In this document: positions 7,948 through 17,394 of the stretch, one piece after another
How the letters are laid out: every line of letters begins with the position of its first letter
Position numbering within the stretch: position 1 is the stretch's first letter
Source: Streptomyces platensis
GTDB lineage: Bacteria; Actinomycetota; Actinomycetes; Streptomycetales; Streptomycetaceae
DNA length: 64,000 nt
Reading direction: 5' to 3'
NCBI RefSeq assembly: GCF_008704855.1
Contig: NZ_CP023691.1
Span: 434,001-498,000 of the forward strand
Notes under the pieces: generated by a model
Databases searched by the model: none
Seen by the model: the letters and a program-made list of their open reading frames with translations, nothing else
Told to the model about the DNA's origin: nothing
Position numbers and translations under genes: made by a program

Positions 7948-9546
7948 ATGTCAACAGGACCTGCGTTACCGTCCATTCCGGACGCGCAGCTCTCGCCCAC
8001 CCTCGCCACACGTGTGAGCCGTGCGCTTGCCCTGGCCACCCGGCATACGCTCTCCACCCAGCGGGACAACGGCTCATGGCTGGCCACCCCCGCCCCTCGC
8101 ATCACGGAGACCGCACTGTGCACGCTGGCCCTGGCACGCTCTCCGCACCCCGGCGCCGTCCGAGCCGCCGAGCGGGGCCGGGCCTGGCTCGCCCACGGCG
8201 CCGCCCCGCAGAACCACCATCCGGTGGCCCATGCCGTGGAGACCGCACTGCTGTCCCTGGCCCTGGACACCGGCGGCCCCATCGACGTGAGCCACCCCTC
8301 CTTCGCGGACCGGGCGCTGTCGGCCCGCGCCCGGCTCCTCCAGGCCATCGCCCTCTACACCGGCCGAGCGACCAGCGGCGGTACCGGTCCCGCCGCGCTG
8401 CGCACCCAGCTGGCCACCGCGGTCGCGGCCCAGGGGCGGCTCAAACGCTGGACCCAGGTGGAACTCTGGTCCGCGCACGCCCTGGTGGAGGCCCACTTCG
8501 GCGACCGGATATCCGCCCGGCACGCCGCCCGTATGGTCGCCGAACAGCAATCCCTGTCGGGTGACTTCTTCGCCAATCCGGTCACCACCGCTCTCGCGGG
8601 ACTCGCGCTCCAGGCCGCCGCCCCCGGCACGGCTGCCGCCCGCCGCTGTGCGGAGTACCTTCTCACCAGCCAACTCCCCGACGGAACCTGGCGCTTTTCC
8701 ACCAGCGACGTCTGGGACACCGCGCTGACCATGCGTGCCTTTCACGGCGCGGCGGCCTTCGACCGCCACGGGCTGCCGTCCGCCGTCGCGTTCCTGGTCG
8801 CGGCACAGAACCCGGACGGCGGCTGGCCGTACCGCCTGGGTGTCGAGTCCGACAACGACACCACCGCGGCCGTCCTGATCGCTCTGGGCGGCGCGAGCGG
8901 CGCGCCCGAAACGACGCTCCGGGCCGGGCTGCGTCACCTGGCCCGGCAGCAGACGGCCGACGGTCTCTGGCGGACCTGGCAGTCCGCCGGGGACCCTCCG
9001 GTGGACGACGTGGTGGCCCATGTCGTCACCGCACTGGACCGCCACTCCGACCGCCATCGCGTGCAACTGGCCGCGGCGCGTGGCTGGCTCACCGAGCGCC
9101 TCCGCGAGCAGGGATGCTGGCACCCCGGGTGGTACCGGGGACTGCCGTACGCCACCGCCGAGGTCCTTCCCGCCCTCGCTGCGGCCGTACCTGAGGGAGG
9201 CCACCCCGCCGCCCGGACGCTGGCCGCATGCCGTAACCCCGATGGTGGCTGGCCCGTCGAAGCGACCGGCCCGAGCGCTCCCGCCGCAACGGGACTGGCG
9301 CTCACGGCCCTGGAACACGGCGGTCTGCTCCACGAGGAACACTGGGCGCCGGGACTCGGCTACCTCGTGGAGAACCAGCGCGACGACGGCACCTGGCCGG
9401 GCGTACCTCTGATGTACGGCCCGCGACCGCTCCTCACGCACTACCCCACCCACACCCAGGCGTTTGCCGTCGGCGGCCTCCTTGCCGGGCAGCGCCGCCT
9501 CCACCACGCGGCGGGACCCACCGCCTCCGCTCACAGGGAGGACTGA
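7948..9546 (+). CDS. class II terpene cyclase (squalene-cyclase/prenyltransferase-repeat fold)
   Basis: 532 residues made of alpha/alpha-barrel repeats with QW-like motifs: QRDNGSW (38-44), QLPDGTW (242-248), QNPDGGW (287-293), QTADGLW (335-341), CRNPDGGW (428-435) and QRDDGTW (477-483). The expected catalytic DxDD position reads DNDTT at 302-306. DxDTT variants are, as I recall, reported for bacterial drimenyl diphosphate synthases, so protonation-initiated cyclisation of a linear prenyl diphosphate is likely; the product is inferred, not shown. A second Asp cluster SDVWDTA (253-259) resembles the hopene-cyclase motif. The gene is followed directly by a P450 gene (1-nt gap), and the repeat array lies in its promoter. 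Confidence 0.8.
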   Translation: MSTGPALPSIPDAQLSPTLATRVSRALALATRHTLSTQRDNGSWLATPAPRITETALCTLALARSPHPGAVRAAERGRAWLAHGAAPQNHHPVAHAVETALLSLALDTGGPIDVSHPSFADRALSARARLLQAIALYTGRATSGGTGPAALRTQLATAVAAQGRLKRWTQVELWSAHALVEAHFGDRISARHAARMVAEQQSLSGDFFANPVTTALAGLALQAAAPGTAAARRCAEYLLTSQLPDGTWRFSTSDVWDTALTMRAFHGAAAFDRHGLPSAVAFLVAAQNPDGGWPYRLGVESDNDTTAAVLIALGGASGAPETTLRAGLRHLARQQTADGLWRTWQSAGDPPVDDVVAHVVTALDRHSDRHRVQLAAARGWLTERLREQGCWHPGWYRGLPYATAEVLPALAAAVPEGGHPAARTLAACRNPDGGWPVEATGPSAPAATGLALTALEHGGLLHEEHWAPGLGYLVENQRDDGTWPGVPLMYGPRPLLTHYPTHTQAFAVGGLLAGQRRLHHAAGPTASAHRED

Positions 9547-9547
9547 C

Positions 9548-10966
9548 ATGTGGCCGGGAACGACAAGGACCGGCAGGAGCAGAAGCGGTGCACGGCTCAC
9601 CGGCGGCCCGGGAGACACCGTCGCCGATGCCCCCACCGGAGCCCCCGTCGCCCCCGGCCGCGTGCCGCTGGCCGGGCACGCCCCCTGGATCCACCGTGAT
9701 GCGCTGCGCTTCGTCCGGGAGCTGCGGCGCCACGGGCCGGTGACGAGGATCTACATCGGCCCACGGCAGGTACACACCGTCAACTCGCCCGAGATCGTCC
9801 GGGAGTTGCTGACCGTGCAGGCGCGCGCCTTCGACAAGGGCGCGATGTTCGACGCCCTGCGCGAGCCGCTCGGCGACGGGCTGATCACCGCCGCCGGCGA
9901 CCGCCACCTCCACCACCGCCGGCTGATGCAACCCGCCTTCCACCACGAACGGATCGCCGGCTACGCCCGCATCATGTCCGAAAGGTCGCTGGCACGGGCC
10001 GCTGTCTGGGAGCCCGGTACCACTCTCGACCTGGTACCGGAGATCCACCGCCTGACGCTCGACATCCTGCTGCGCACCCTCTTCGCGGATCCCCAGGACC
10101 CTGAACTGCGCACCGCCGTCCGGGACTGGCTGTCCGTCAAGTACCACGCGATGCGCCTTGCCCTCTCACCGCTGCACGCCTGGGCGGAACGTCTCCCGCT
10201 GCCGGTCGGCTGGCGGCCGCCGCAGCCCGGCCCGCTGCGCCGGCTGGTGGCCGTCCAGCACCGCATCGTCGAGACCTACCGCGCCGATGGCCGGGACCGC
10301 GGCGATCTGCTCTCGATGCTCCTGGCCACGGGCGGCCCGGACGGTTCCCTGACCGACGCCGAAGTGACCGACGAACTGATCACCCTGTTCCTGGCCGGTA
10401 CCGGCACCGTCAGTGCGTCCCTGGCCTGGGCGCTGTACGAGATCTCCCGCCGGCCCGACGTGCAGCGGCGGATCCACGACGAACTCGACACCGTCCTCGC
10501 CGGACGGCCTCCCGGCATCGAGGATCTTCCCGCACTGGTCCACACACGAAGGGTGCTGACCGAAGTGCTGCGGCTGCATCCACCGTCGTGGCTGCTGATG
10601 CGCCGTGCGGTGCGGCCGGTCACCCTCGGCGGCGTGTCGCTCTCCCCCGGCGCCGAGGTGTTCTTCAGCCCGTACGCCCTGCACCACGATCCGCAGCTGT
10701 ACGAGAACCCGGACGACTTCGAGCCTGAGCGCTGGTCGCACGCCGACGCCGCAAAGTCTTCGCGTCACACCTATCTGCCCTTCGGGGCCGGCAGCCGACT
10801 GTGCATCGGGGAAGACTTCGCCTGGACCGAACTGATGCTGGCACTGGTCGCGTTCACCGCTCACCGGCGCCTGACACCTGCCGGCTCCACCCCCGTGCGG
10901 GCGCTGGTCGGCACCGTCCTGCGCCCGGACCGGCTGCCGCTCACGGCGCATGCCCGCCCGTCCTGA
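9548..10966 (+). CDS. cytochrome P450 of the terpene locus
   Basis: 472 residues from ATG 9548, which has AGGGAGG upstream. The cyclase stop lies one base before it, so the two genes are coupled. The heme signature FGAGSRLCIGEDF has Cys419 as thiolate ligand. The ExxR helix reads EVLR, the PERW-type motif EPERW is present, and the I-helix FLAGTGTVSASLAWAL has GTGTVS where AGxxT is usual. It most likely hydroxylates the cyclised terpenoid. Redox partners are not encoded nearby. The N-terminal 30 residues are Gly/Arg-rich and without a membrane anchor, as expected for a soluble bacterial P450. Confidence 0.88.
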   Translation: MWPGTTRTGRSRSGARLTGGPGDTVADAPTGAPVAPGRVPLAGHAPWIHRDALRFVRELRRHGPVTRIYIGPRQVHTVNSPEIVRELLTVQARAFDKGAMFDALREPLGDGLITAAGDRHLHHRRLMQPAFHHERIAGYARIMSERSLARAAVWEPGTTLDLVPEIHRLTLDILLRTLFADPQDPELRTAVRDWLSVKYHAMRLALSPLHAWAERLPLPVGWRPPQPGPLRRLVAVQHRIVETYRADGRDRGDLLSMLLATGGPDGSLTDAEVTDELITLFLAGTGTVSASLAWALYEISRRPDVQRRIHDELDTVLAGRPPGIEDLPALVHTRRVLTEVLRLHPPSWLLMRRAVRPVTLGGVSLSPGAEVFFSPYALHHDPQLYENPDDFEPERWSHADAAKSSRHTYLPFGAGSRLCIGEDFAWTELMLALVAFTAHRRLTPAGSTPVRALVGTVLRPDRLPLTAHARPS

Positions 10967-11017
10967 TCCGCACGGCTCGGCCTCTCCCGCCTGCCCTTCC
11001 CTTGCCAGGAGTCACAC

Positions 11018-11803
11018 ATGCCAGTGCCCGCACAGATGTCACACGGCGGACCGCAGCCCGGCCGGCTGCGGGACCGGGTCGCCCTGGTGACCGGTGGCGC
11101 TTCCGGGATCGGCGACTCGTGTGCCCGGCGGCTGGCCGCGGACGGTGCTGTGGTGGTGGTCGCGGACCTCGACGAGGACGGGGCGACCCGTGTGGCCCGG
11201 CAGATCACCGCGGACGGTGGCACCGCCCTGGCCCGCCGCATCGATGTCACCGACCCTGACAGCGTCACCCGCGTCGTCACGGAAGCCGCCACCTTGCGCG
11301 ACGGCCTGCGGATCGCGGTCAACAGCGCCGGGATCAACGGGCCCCTGAGCCCACTGGCCGAACTCCCGCCCGCCGACTTCGACACCGTCATGAGGGTGAA
11401 CCTGTACGGCGTCTTCCACGCGATGCGCTGCCAGCTCCCCGCGATGGCCACCACGGGCGGCGTCATCGTCAACCTCGCCTCCATCGCCGCACATGCGACC
11501 TTCCGAGGGCACGCCGCCTACACCGCCGCCAAGCAGGGCGTCCTCGCCCTGACCCGGACCGCGGCGCGCGAATACGCCGACCAGGGCATCCGGGTCGTGT
11601 CGGTGTCACCAGGCGTCGTCGACACCCCCATGGTCACCTCGCTGCCGCCCGGAGCCACCGACCGTCTCCTCACCGCCGTCCCCCTGAGGCGCACCGCGCA
11701 GCCGGCCGAAGTCGCCGCACTCATCGCGTTCCTGGTGTCCGACGACGCCTCGTACGTGACGGGCAGCGACCATGTGGTCGACGGTGGTTACCTGGCCAAG
11801 TAG
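11018..11803 (+). CDS. short-chain dehydrogenase/reductase (SDR)
   Basis: 261 residues with classical SDR features: nucleotide loop TGGASGIG at 25-32, Asp50 after beta-2 (suggesting NAD preference), VNSAG at 101-105 in place of NNAG, Ser155, and catalytic Tyr168-xxx-Lys172. It ends in the usual C-terminal VTGSDHVVDGGYLAK. It is on the same strand as the cyclase and P450, 51 bp downstream with AGGAGTC before the ATG. It probably oxidises an alcohol installed by the P450; the substrate is inferred from context. Confidence 0.88.
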   Translation: MPVPAQMSHGGPQPGRLRDRVALVTGGASGIGDSCARRLAADGAVVVVADLDEDGATRVARQITADGGTALARRIDVTDPDSVTRVVTEAATLRDGLRIAVNSAGINGPLSPLAELPPADFDTVMRVNLYGVFHAMRCQLPAMATTGGVIVNLASIAAHATFRGHAAYTAAKQGVLALTRTAAREYADQGIRVVSVSPGVVDTPMVTSLPPGATDRLLTAVPLRRTAQPAEVAALIAFLVSDDASYVTGSDHVVDGGYLAK

Positions 11804-11982
11804 GCGGCCTCGCGCTTCCCGACCGCCACGGTGTCGCTTTCGGGCTGGCTGTCCCGTAATAAAAGTCGGGCTGCCGTCCGGGTGTCACCCCGCGCGCTGC
11901 CCGATGGCTCCACGAGCTCTGCGTCACAATCCCGGCATACCCAGGAGCAGTGTCTGCGCACCGATTTCTCGTTGGAGCCGCC

Positions 11983-13230
11983 ATGCGCACCTCCGTTAAA
12001 TGCCGTCGCACCCGGCCAGTCGGGGCTTTCACGGCGACGGTCACCGCAGCTGGCCTGCTGCTGACTTCCTGCGGTGGCGACAGCTCGCCGCCCAGGCCTG
12101 CAAAAGGCAGCGGCAAGATCACCCTGACCGAAATGGACTATTATATTTCGGAACCCGGGCGGAGTGCGCTGACCAAGCAGCTCACCCGGTGCGGCAAGCT
12201 GGCGGGGGTTGTCATCAAGCGGCAGATTGTGCCGGACCTGCGCACAAAAGTGCTCCAGTTGGCGAACAGTCGGGCGCTACCGGACCTGATTCTCCTGGAT
12301 AATCCTGACCTCCAGCAGCTCGCCGCCACGGGAGCGCTTGTCGACCTCGGCGCGGCCGGTGTGAAGACCGACGGACTGTATCCGAACATCGTCGCCGCGG
12401 GTAAATACCGGGGTAAGCAGTACGGTGTGGCGCCCGGTGTGAACCAGTTGGCGCTCTACTACAACACCTCGATGCTTGCGAAGGCGGGCGTCAAGCCGCC
12501 TGCGACGTGGGATGAGTTGCGCATCGCGGCCAAGAAGCTGACTCAGGGCGACAAGGTGCACGGAATCGGCTTTGCCGTGCCGGCCAGCGAAGAAGGCAGT
12601 TTCCAGTTCGAGTCCTTCTTCTTCAGCGCCGGGGCTTCCCTGAAGAAGCTCGATTCGCCGGAGGCCGTGTCGGCGCTGCGCCTCCTGAAGGACCTGGTCT
12701 CGTCCGGTTCGGCACCCAAGGACGTGCTCAGCTGGAATCAGATGAATGTCGGGGAGCAATTCACCAACGGTTCGCTGGCTATGATGATCAATGGCCCCTG
12801 GGAGCTTCCCCTGCTACGAAAGGCAGGCATGAAGGATTTCGGCATCGTGCCGGTACCCGCCCCTGCCGGGAGAACCTCCTCCGGTGCGCTCGGCGGTGAG
12901 GTGTGGGCGGCCGGCAGCAGTGGGGACAAGTCTCGCAAGGCGGTCGAGGTCATCAAGTGCATGGTGTCGAAGGGAAACAGTCTGGAGTGGGCCAAGCTCA
13001 CCAATTACGTGCCGTCCGACCCGAAGGTGACCGCGGAATTCAGTGCCGCTGTTCCCACGATGAAGACCTTCGTGGAGACCATCGGAAGCGCCAAGAGCCG
13101 CACGGCGGAAGTCGGGCCGGATTATCCGAAGTACTCGCAGGCGCTGTGGACCGCGGTGCAGGCAGCATTGTCAGGGAGTAAGTCGCCCAGCGCGGCGCTG
13201 GCCGACGCACAGAAGCAGGCGACGCAATGA
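11983..13230 (+). CDS. sugar ABC transporter substrate-binding lipoprotein
   Basis: 415 residues from ATG 11983 (GGAG upstream). A lipoprotein signal peptide ends in the lipobox LLTSC, putting Cys27 or so at the mature N-terminus and the protein on the outer face of the membrane. The rest has the extracellular solute-binding family 1 pattern: FIVPDLRTKVLQLANSRALPDL-type hinge segments, YNTSMLAKAGVKPPATWDEL and GSLAMMINGPWELP. It delivers an oligosaccharide to the two permeases encoded next. The adjacent GH31 gene suggests an alpha-linked glycoside as ligand (inference). Confidence 0.88.
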   Translation: MRTSVKCRRTRPVGAFTATVTAAGLLLTSCGGDSSPPRPAKGSGKITLTEMDYYISEPGRSALTKQLTRCGKLAGVVIKRQIVPDLRTKVLQLANSRALPDLILLDNPDLQQLAATGALVDLGAAGVKTDGLYPNIVAAGKYRGKQYGVAPGVNQLALYYNTSMLAKAGVKPPATWDELRIAAKKLTQGDKVHGIGFAVPASEEGSFQFESFFFSAGASLKKLDSPEAVSALRLLKDLVSSGSAPKDVLSWNQMNVGEQFTNGSLAMMINGPWELPLLRKAGMKDFGIVPVPAPAGRTSSGALGGEVWAAGSSGDKSRKAVEVIKCMVSKGNSLEWAKLTNYVPSDPKVTAEFSAAVPTMKTFVETIGSAKSRTAEVGPDYPKYSQALWTAVQAALSGSKSPSAALADAQKQATQ

Positions 13231-13291
13231 GCACCGAGCCGCCGACCCGTGTCTGGTACACGCTGACGGTCACCCTCCCGGAAAGGTAGCC

Positions 13292-14260
13292 GTGGTTCCG
13301 GAAGTGCCCAAGAACTCGGCGGCGGTCGTCGGCGGCAGAAGGCCGCCGCCGGACCGCTCCGTGGCTCCGGCGGCTCGCAACAGACGGCTCGGGATCGGGT
13401 TCATCGTGCCGGTCGTCGTGTTCGTCGCGGTCTTCTACCTCTACCCTCTGGCCCGCAATGTGGTGCTGTCCTTCCAGGACTACGACATCAATTCCCTTTA
13501 CAGCGGCAACGCCCCGTTCATCGGCCTCGGCAACTACCGCCGGCTGCTGAGCACTCCCGCCTTTGCCACTGCCGTCGTCAACACCGTGGTTTTTGTTGCG
13601 GGATCGCTCTTCTTCCAGTTCACGATCGGCCTGGGGCTCGCGGAGTTCTTTCACCGCTCGTTCCCGCTCAGCCCGCTGTTGCGGTCGCTCCTGCTGATCC
13701 CCTGGCTCTTGCCCCTGGTCGTCTCCGGCACGCTGTTCCGGTGGCTGCTCGACACCAGCAACGGCGTCGTCAATCAAATCCTGCTCACCCTCCATCTGGT
13801 CCAGGACCCGGTGCCGTGGCTCAACACCCCCCACACCGCGATGGCGGCAGTGCTGATCTGCAACATCTGGATCGGTGTGCCGTTCAACATGGTGATCCTC
13901 CACAGCGGAATGCAGGCCATCCCGGCGGAGCTGTATGAAGCGGCTTCCCTGGACGGCGCCGGCCGCTGGCAGCAGTTCCGCTATGTCACCCTGCCCCAGA
14001 TCGGCCCCGTGGTCGGCATCGTCGTGACGCTCGGCCTGATCTACACGCTCAAGGTCTTCGACGTGATCTGGGTGATGACCAAGGGTGGCCCGGCAAACGC
14101 CACCCACACGATCACCACCTACGCCTACCAGCTGTCCTTCGGCGGACTGTCGGAGTTCGGGCTCGGCGCAGCCGCGGGTGATCTGCTCATCGTCGTGGCC
14201 GCCGTCTTCGCCCTGCTGTACCTGCGCGCGCTGCGCGCTGATCCTGGAGCCCGTGCATGA
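13292..14260 (+). CDS. sugar ABC transporter permease (MalF type)
   Basis: 322 residues with six predicted membrane helices. The inner-membrane signature EAASLDGAGRWQQFRYVTLPQIGP (about 215-238) contacts the ATPase. The GTG start at 13292 has GGAAAGG upstream. It overlaps the next permease gene by 4 bp (ATGA). No ATPase gene occurs in the locus, so the shared MsiK-type ATPase used by many Streptomyces sugar importers probably drives it. Confidence 0.9.
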   Translation: MVPEVPKNSAAVVGGRRPPPDRSVAPAARNRRLGIGFIVPVVVFVAVFYLYPLARNVVLSFQDYDINSLYSGNAPFIGLGNYRRLLSTPAFATAVVNTVVFVAGSLFFQFTIGLGLAEFFHRSFPLSPLLRSLLLIPWLLPLVVSGTLFRWLLDTSNGVVNQILLTLHLVQDPVPWLNTPHTAMAAVLICNIWIGVPFNMVILHSGMQAIPAELYEAASLDGAGRWQQFRYVTLPQIGPVVGIVVTLGLIYTLKVFDVIWVMTKGGPANATHTITTYAYQLSFGGLSEFGLGAAAGDLLIVVAAVFALLYLRALRADPGARA

Positions 14261-15141
14261 CCGCCGCCCGCGCTGCCCGGGGCCGGCCCGCCACGGTCCG
14301 TGGCGGACGGAGCCGTTCGGCCGTCGCCACCTGGGCGAAATCCGCGTTCGGTGTCGCCGTCGTCGCCATCATGCTGTTCCCGCTGTACTGGATGGTGAAC
14401 GCATCCTTCCAGACCAATCAGCAGTTGGCCCGGCCGTCACCGCACTGGCTGCCCCTCGGCGGCACGCTCACCGGCTACCGGGACGCGCTGTCCCAGCAAG
14501 GGGGCCATCTACTGGCATCCCTGATCATCGCCACGGGCGCCACGGTCCTGACGCTGACCCTGGCTGCGCCGGCGGCCTACGCGCTGGCGCAGCTGCGCTC
14601 CCCGGGCGGCAGGACGCTCCTGAGCGTGCTGCTGGTCGTCCAACTCGTGCCCGGCATCGTCATGGCCAACGCGCTGTACCAAATCTTCGCCTCGGTCCAG
14701 ATCCTCAACTCGGCCCTGGCGTTGATCCTGGCCGACGCCACGCTTGCCGTCCCCTTTGCCGTACTCATCCTGCGGGCCTTTATGACGGCCATCCCCCGAT
14801 CTCTGCTGGAGGCAGCGGCGTTGGACGGTGCGGGTGCGGTACGCACCTTTTGGCGGATCGTGCTCCCCATATCCCGCAACGCGCTGATCACAGCAGGCCT
14901 TTTCGCGTTCCTCTTCGCATGGGGTGACTTCCTGTTCGCCACCACGCTCAATCTCAACACCACCACGTGGAAGCCGATCACGCTGGGTCTGTACGACTAC
15001 ATCGGTGGCGGCACCAACATCACCACCTGGGACTCGGTGATGGCCACCGCCGTCATCTCTTCCCTGCCCGCCGCGCTGCTTCTGACCATTGCCCAGCGGC
15101 ATATCGCCGCCGGAGTCATCAATGAAGCGGTCACGGACTGA
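14257..15141 (+). CDS. sugar ABC transporter permease (MalG type)
   Basis: 294 residues with six membrane helices and the EAA-loop EAAALDGAGAVRTFWRIVLPIS (about 188-209). The start overlaps the MalF-type gene, so the two are made together and form the heterodimeric membrane channel. The N-terminal 25 residues are basic and cytoplasmic. It completes the import unit with the binding lipoprotein at 11983-13230. Confidence 0.9.
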   Translation: MTAARAARGRPATVRGGRSRSAVATWAKSAFGVAVVAIMLFPLYWMVNASFQTNQQLARPSPHWLPLGGTLTGYRDALSQQGGHLLASLIIATGATVLTLTLAAPAAYALAQLRSPGGRTLLSVLLVVQLVPGIVMANALYQIFASVQILNSALALILADATLAVPFAVLILRAFMTAIPRSLLEAAALDGAGAVRTFWRIVLPISRNALITAGLFAFLFAWGDFLFATTLNLNTTTWKPITLGLYDYIGGGTNITTWDSVMATAVISSLPAALLLTIAQRHIAAGVINEAVTD

Positions 15142-15218
15142 CCGCGCCGTAAAGCGCCACTCGTGCCCCTGCACCGCCACTGACCCGTACGACAGCCCGC
15201 CCTGTAGAAAGGAGCAGC

Positions 15219-17285
15219 ATGTCTCCGCCCGACGGCACAAGTCCCGCACCCTCCGCCGCCACGTCCGACGCAGCCGGGACCGGCTCCCGGCCTCCCGCCT
15301 CCTCCGATCCGGCCGTCGGCCTTGAGTTCGGTGACGCCGAGCACGTACTGCGGGTGGAGCCCTGGGGAGCCGACAGTGTCCGGGTGCGCTCGGCCCGTCA
15401 TCGGGTGCGCGACGACCTGCCGGGAGCTTTGAGTGCGCCCCCTGCCGCCGTGGCCGCGGAGTTGGGCGTGGGCCCCCACGGCAGCCGGATCCTCACCGTC
15501 GGGCGGCTGCGGGTGGAGCTGTCTCCCCAGGGCCACCTGCGTTTCGCACGCACGCAGGACGGAACCGAGCTGCTGCGGGAGTCCGTCGGTCATTTCGCCT
15601 GGCCCGGTCCCCGCACGTTCACACCGGCCGGCGAGGGCCGCTATCAGCTGGACCAGCGCTTCGCCGCCTATGACGGGGAGCAGTTCTTCGGGCTGGGCCA
15701 GCACTCCCACGGGCGCCTCGACCACAAGCACATGGTGATCGACCTGGTGCAGCGCAATGGGGAGGTCACCATCCCCTTCACCCTCTCCTCCCGGGGCTAC
15801 GGTCTGCTGTGGAACCTGCCCGCCGTCGGACGTGTGGAGCTGGCCGCCAATCAGACCCGGTGGGTCGCCGACGCCGCCGATCAGATCGACTACTGGATCA
15901 CCACCGCTCCGACTCCCGCCGGCATCATGGCCAACTACGCCGATGCCACCGGACACGCTCCCGTGCTGCCGGAATGGGCCCTGGGCTTGTGGCAGTCCCG
16001 CCTGCGTTACCGGACACAGGAGGAACTGCTGGGCGTCGCTCGCGAACACCGGCGCCGGGGACTTCCGCTGTCGGTCATCGCCGTGGACTTCTTCCACTGG
16101 CCGCATCTGGGCGACTGGCGCTTCGATGCTGCCGACTGGCCCGACCCGGCCGGCATGGTGGCGGAATTGGCGAGCATGGGCGTACGGCCGCTGGTGTCCG
16201 TGTGGCCGTCCGTCAGCGTCGTGAGCGAGAACTACTGCCCCATGCGGGATGAGCGGCTGCTGCTGGGAACGGAGCACGGCCAGCCCTTCCAGCATGTCTT
16301 CCCCGACAGCCAGGTCGGCGACAAGCCCCTGCCCGTGGTGTTCTACGACCCCACCGACGAGCGGGCTCGTGACTACATCTGGAGCCGTATCAAGCGCAAT
16401 TACTACGATCTCGGCTTCCGGCTGTGGTGGCTGGACGCCTGCGAACCAGAGATGTATCCCGAGCAATTCGGCAACCTGCGTTACGCGGCGGGGCCTGGCC
16501 GGGCGGTGGCCAACTTGTATCCGCGCGAACATGTGCGCGGATTTTTCGAGCACATGCGGGCCGAGGGCGAAGACGTTCCCGTCAGTCTGGTGCGTTCCGC
16601 CTGGTCCGGCAGCCAGGCCTACGGGGCGGCTCTGTGGTCGGGTGACATCCCGGCCACCTTCGAGGCACTCGCGGCGCAGGTGCGCGCCGGGCTGAGCGCG
16701 GGCCTGAGTGGCATTCCGTGGTGGACCACCGACATCGGAGGTTTCCACGGTGGCGACCCGGACGACCCCGATTACCGGGAGTTGCTCATCCGCTGGTTCC
16801 AGTTCGCCGTCTTCTGCCCGCTGCTGCGGATGCACGGCCACCGCGAACCGCGAGACGCCTTCCCTGCCGGCCGAAGCGGGGGACCCAACGAACTGTGGTC
16901 CTACGGGCAGGAGGCCTACCGGATCCTGACCCGGCAGCTGCGGCTACGCCAGGACCTTCGTGCGTATCTCCACCGTCAGATGGTCTCCGCAGCCGACTGC
17001 GGTGCACCGGTCATCCGGCCGCTGTTCTTCGACTTTCCCGACGATCCGGCCGCGTGGACGGTCGAGGACCAGTTCCTGTGCGGCCCGGACCTGCTGATCT
17101 CCCCGGTGACCCGACTCGGTGAACGTCGCCGCCAGGTCTACCTGCCGGCCGGTGCCGAATGGAGGGCCGCCGCCACAGGAAATGACCATGACGGCGGCCG
17201 GACCACCACAGCTGACGCTCCACTGGAATGCCTCCCCGTCTTCGTACGTCGCGGGTCCACCCTGGATGTGAGGTTTCCGGGCTGA
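15219..17285 (+). CDS. glycoside hydrolase family 31 enzyme
   Basis: 688 residues with a GH31 N-terminal beta-sandwich followed by the (beta/alpha)8 barrel. The nucleophile region LWWLDACEPE places Asp406 as catalytic nucleophile, and the acid/base is probably Asp476 in LWSGDIPATFEAL. No signal peptide is present, so it acts in the cytoplasm on sugars brought in by the preceding transporter. GH31 members cleave alpha-glucosides, alpha-xylosides or sulfoquinovosides; the substrate is unresolved. The ATG has a strong GAAAGGAG site. The gene order binding protein, permeases, hydrolase indicates one catabolic operon. Confidence 0.88.
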   Translation: MSPPDGTSPAPSAATSDAAGTGSRPPASSDPAVGLEFGDAEHVLRVEPWGADSVRVRSARHRVRDDLPGALSAPPAAVAAELGVGPHGSRILTVGRLRVELSPQGHLRFARTQDGTELLRESVGHFAWPGPRTFTPAGEGRYQLDQRFAAYDGEQFFGLGQHSHGRLDHKHMVIDLVQRNGEVTIPFTLSSRGYGLLWNLPAVGRVELAANQTRWVADAADQIDYWITTAPTPAGIMANYADATGHAPVLPEWALGLWQSRLRYRTQEELLGVAREHRRRGLPLSVIAVDFFHWPHLGDWRFDAADWPDPAGMVAELASMGVRPLVSVWPSVSVVSENYCPMRDERLLLGTEHGQPFQHVFPDSQVGDKPLPVVFYDPTDERARDYIWSRIKRNYYDLGFRLWWLDACEPEMYPEQFGNLRYAAGPGRAVANLYPREHVRGFFEHMRAEGEDVPVSLVRSAWSGSQAYGAALWSGDIPATFEALAAQVRAGLSAGLSGIPWWTTDIGGFHGGDPDDPDYRELLIRWFQFAVFCPLLRMHGHREPRDAFPAGRSGGPNELWSYGQEAYRILTRQLRLRQDLRAYLHRQMVSAADCGAPVIRPLFFDFPDDPAAWTVEDQFLCGPDLLISPVTRLGERRRQVYLPAGAEWRAAATGNDHDGGRTTTADAPLECLPVFVRRGSTLDVRFPG

Positions 17286-17394
17286 ACCAGGGGGCTTCTG
17301 CCTCGATCCCTGCGTATCAGTGCAGCTTGTTCGATTCTTTTCGCGCAGGCACTATGGGACTGTGAGTAATGGCGCTCGGGCGAAATGAGCAGGA

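Noticed and set aside
8074..9636. 520-residue minus-strand open frame
   Set aside because: Antisense to the class II cyclase, whose QW repeats and DNDTT motif identify the real frame.
14997..16841. 614-residue minus-strand open frame
   Set aside because: Antisense to the permease and GH31 genes, both well supported by motifs and ribosome sites.
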